64,000 bases of DNA, taken from Candidatus Gastranaerophilales bacterium (GTDB lineage Bacteria; Cyanobacteriota; Vampirovibrionia; Gastranaerophilales; Gastranaerophilaceae). A model generated the notes under the pieces. It was not told the DNA's origin. It was given only the letters and a program-made list of their open reading frames with translations, and made no database searches. Location: the NCBI GenBank assembly GCA_944325515.1, contig CALVAO010000003.1:115364-179363 (forward strand), in the 5' to 3' direction. Each line of letters opens with the position of its first letter. Within the stretch, counting starts at the first letter, position 1. The translations under genes and the position numbers were made by a program. Positions 62,253 through 64,000 of this stretch are shown in pieces.

Positions 62253-62900
62253 CTATTTATAAAGTGTCATAATACCGTTTGCATAACCGCCGATTATTTT
62301 ATTTGCTCCGCTTTCAACAATCTTTAGCGGATGATAATATGAACTGGATGCATCTGTATAAGTCGGGTATCCTATTGCAGGCTTGTCCTTCGGCAGCAGT
62401 GATTTTAAACTTTTAGGAGTTAGTTCACAGCAATTCACGAGAACTTTTTCACCTTGGGGAATATGTTTATTTATGTAGTCAAAAATACCAATAGAACGAT
62501 TTCCCAGTGCGCGCCAGCTGTCAGAACCGCTTTGAACAACAGAACTTCCGGTTCCATGTCCAAAAACCACATACTTTAAATCTTTAGGATAAACACCTTT
62601 TTTCATATCCCGCAATAAAATATTTGCAAAATCCGAAAAACAATGTGCATCTTTAGTATCTACCATAAACAATCGAACACCGGTTTCTTTTTGGAATTTT
62701 TGACAGACGGACTGGACCATTTCTTCTGAAGGATTTGCCCACATTACCTTTTTAAATTCCTGCCCTATTTTATTGGGATGAATACAATCTTGTAATTCAC
62801 CAATAAAACTATTTATTTTCGCTCCCATAAGACTTGTGCGCCAGGATAATTTAGGCGCTTGAATATTTTTATTTAATAATATTTTTACGAATTTAAACAT
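62253..62900 (-). CDS. Hypothetical protein, possible caspase-like (clan CD) fold
   Basis: 215 residues, unrecognised as a whole. YVVFGHGTGSS (His115-Gly116) and, 42 residues later, KVLVNCCELTP (Cys157/158-Glu159) resemble the His and Cys motifs of CHAT/caspase-like peptidases. The later LKIVESGANKIIGGYANG resembles the 'GA..VIGS' helix-strand of such proteins. No signal peptide. Weak upstream ribosome site. The assignment is an impression from motif order only. It stands between tRNA-Ser and a GNAT gene. Confidence 0.6.
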   Translation of the reverse strand: MFKFVKILLNKNIQAPKLSWRTSLMGAKINSFIGELQDCIHPNKIGQEFKKVMWANPSEEMVQSVCQKFQKETGVRLFMVDTKDAHCFSDFANILLRDMKKGVYPKDLKYVVFGHGTGSSVVQSGSDSWRALGNRSIGIFDYINKHIPQGEKVLVNCCELTPKSLKSLLPKDKPAIGYPTYTDASSSYYHPLKIVESGANKIIGGYANGIMTLYK

Positions 62901-62999
62901 AATTCCCTATAACTCCATGTATATAAAGTCTTTTTCTTCGCAATAATTGCCTAAATATATACAGATTAAATAAAAGTTACTGCTGATGAAGTGTACATG

Positions 63000-63446
63000 C
63001 TAAAATTTCATATATAATAACGGATAAGGATTCCCCTGCTCGTCAACTTCGGTTCTTTTATATACTTTAAAACCATTGTTTTCATAGAATCTTTTGGCAT
63101 TAGGGTTCTGTTCGTTAACGGTCAATTCCTTTATAGAATATTCTTTAATTCCATACTGAATCAACCTTGTGCCAATCCCTTTTCCGCGTTCTTTAGCCAT
63201 TACAAATAACATTTCGAGTTTTTGTTCTTGAATACCCATAAATGCAACAGGAATATTATTTTCGTTTACAACAACGATTAAATATCGAACTTCTCTTAAA
63301 GCTTGAGGAACATATTGTTTAAATTTTTCAATTTCATTTTCAGATAAAAATAAATGCGTTGCTTTAACAGAATCTTCCCACACCGCGGTAAGCTGCTCAA
63401 TCAATTTTTGTGTTCTTTTATTCTTATCAATATTCTCAATTTTCAT
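63000..63446 (-). CDS. GNAT-family N-acetyltransferase
   Basis: 148 residues. The acetyl-CoA motif MLFVMAKERGKGIGTRLIQYGI matches the R/Q-xxGxG/A signature. TVNEQNPNAKRFYENNGFKVYKR is the usual C-terminal motif. The substrate is unknown. It ends LLYMKF. No strong Shine-Dalgarno. Confidence 0.88.
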   Translation of the reverse strand: MKIENIDKNKRTQKLIEQLTAVWEDSVKATHLFLSENEIEKFKQYVPQALREVRYLIVVVNENNIPVAFMGIQEQKLEMLFVMAKERGKGIGTRLIQYGIKEYSIKELTVNEQNPNAKRFYENNGFKVYKRTEVDEQGNPYPLLYMKF

Positions 63447-63641
63447 ATATAAATTATACTATATACAAATGTTATACATTCATCTATAGAGTGAATTAAA
63501 ATTGCGGATGCATAACTCTGTCTTTGATAGTGTTTTATACTGCTGTCCTGTAAAAATTTAGCTTTCTAAAACAGTAATTCTATGAATAATTAAATGTTCT
63601 AAACAGTGCTTGCGGTATATAAGCAGAATTGCAAAAATTAT

Positions 63642-63750
63642 AAACCCCTCTCCCTAGCCCTCTCCTGCAAGGGGTGAGGGGATTTCCTGCACATAATGTA
63701 CGTAAACAATCGCGATTTTCTCTTTCTTTGTTACAATTTTTTCTCTTTTC
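63642..63750 (-). repeat. Dispersed repeat with CCCTCTCCC-type hairpin, copy 2 (inverted)
   Basis: Reverse complement of the unit at 5524..5631, sharing AACCCCTCTCCCT, TAATGTACGTAAA and TCTTTCTTTGTTA segments with scattered mismatches. Confidence 0.8.
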
Positions 63751-63790
63751 ATCGCAACAAATAAAATCTATCCCCCGTGTAATACAGAGA

Positions 63791-63883
63791 GTAGGGTGCA
63801 AATTTTTGCACCAAGATTTTTCATAAACAATTACACACGGGCATTTGTTTAATCCAATAATGGTGCAATGAATTGCACCCTAC
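63791..63883 (+). repeat. 92-bp MITE-like repeat, copy C
   Basis: GTAGGGTGCAA to TTGCACCCTAC with the same middle as copies A and B. In the remaining stretch 63447-63641 and 63884-64000 I see no gene, only AT-rich DNA and a fragment of the CCCTCCCCTTGTGGG motif near 63912. Confidence 0.88.
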
Positions 63884-64000
63884 ACTCTACACACTATAAG
63901 TAAACAGCGTCACCCTCCCCTTGTGGGCACAAGTGTCCAAATAAAAAAATAATAAAAAAGCAAGATGCAAATACAAAAGTATTTTTATCCTACAATAAAG

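Overview
The window looks like a chromosome segment of a gut-type, non-photosynthetic cyanobacterial relative (Melainabacteria / Gastranaerophilales). This is inferred, not proven. It is AT-rich. It carries lipid A and Kdo genes (kdsB, kdsC, lpxK) and an AsmA-like envelope protein. It has anaerobic enzymes (class III ribonucleotide reductase with the start of its activase, and a pyruvate formate-lyase activase type radical SAM enzyme) and no photosynthesis genes. It also carries large unrecognised membrane proteins that begin with a short Met-Lys-(Val/Ile)-Asn segment followed by an (S/N/T)F(K/R) motif. No rRNA, CRISPR array, prophage or transposase gene was seen.
Layout. 1-9.1 kb: nrdG start and nrdD (minus), acyl-CoA synthetase, a 4Fe-4S uracil-DNA glycosylase, a repeat-filled spacer, peroxiredoxin, a PnuC-type transporter, a membrane protein and rplU-rpmA. 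9.2-18.1 kb: methyltransferase, kdsB, lpxK, a lipoprotein, RNase P RNA, pgi, tsf and rpsB. 18.4-27.6 kb: a GH13-like enzyme, a secreted protein divergent from a 1446-residue AsmA-like protein, and an EF-hand protein. 27.7-33.5 kb: glyQ with two tandem amino acid permeases, pflA, a divergent pair with a helix-turn-helix-like protein under palindromic operators, and tRNA-Gly. 33.6-40 kb: PLP aminotransferase, XRE regulator, GT2 glycosyltransferase, adk and a membrane protein preceded by a probable serine-codon attenuator. 40-45.5 kb: a GT5-like glycosyltransferase and murD-ftsW-murG. 45.5-52.3 kb: sugar aminotransferase, cdd, pgpH-ybeY-dgkA and ahcY. 52.4-64 kb: two related membrane proteins, kdsC, a third large membrane protein, cysS, a SpoIID protein, murJ, tRNA-Ser, a possible caspase-like protein, a GNAT enzyme and terminal repeats.
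The recognisable genes serve envelope building (peptidoglycan: murD, ftsW, murG, murJ, SpoIID, probable LL-DAP aminotransferase; LPS: kdsB, kdsC, lpxK), translation (rplU, rpmA, rpsB, tsf, glyQ, cysS, ybeY, rnpB, two tRNAs) and nucleotide or glucan metabolism.
The most interesting observation is upstream of 38267..39763 on the minus strand. A canonical promoter fires directly onto the ATG of a 21-codon peptide with seven consecutive Ser codons (nine in all), followed by an intrinsic terminator. The left arm of that terminator is complementary to the end of the peptide coding region, which is the layout of a serine-sensing transcription attenuator. Two further genes also have a -10 box six bases from the start codon (leaderless transcripts). 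A 92-bp repeat with GTAGGGTGCAA ends is present three times.
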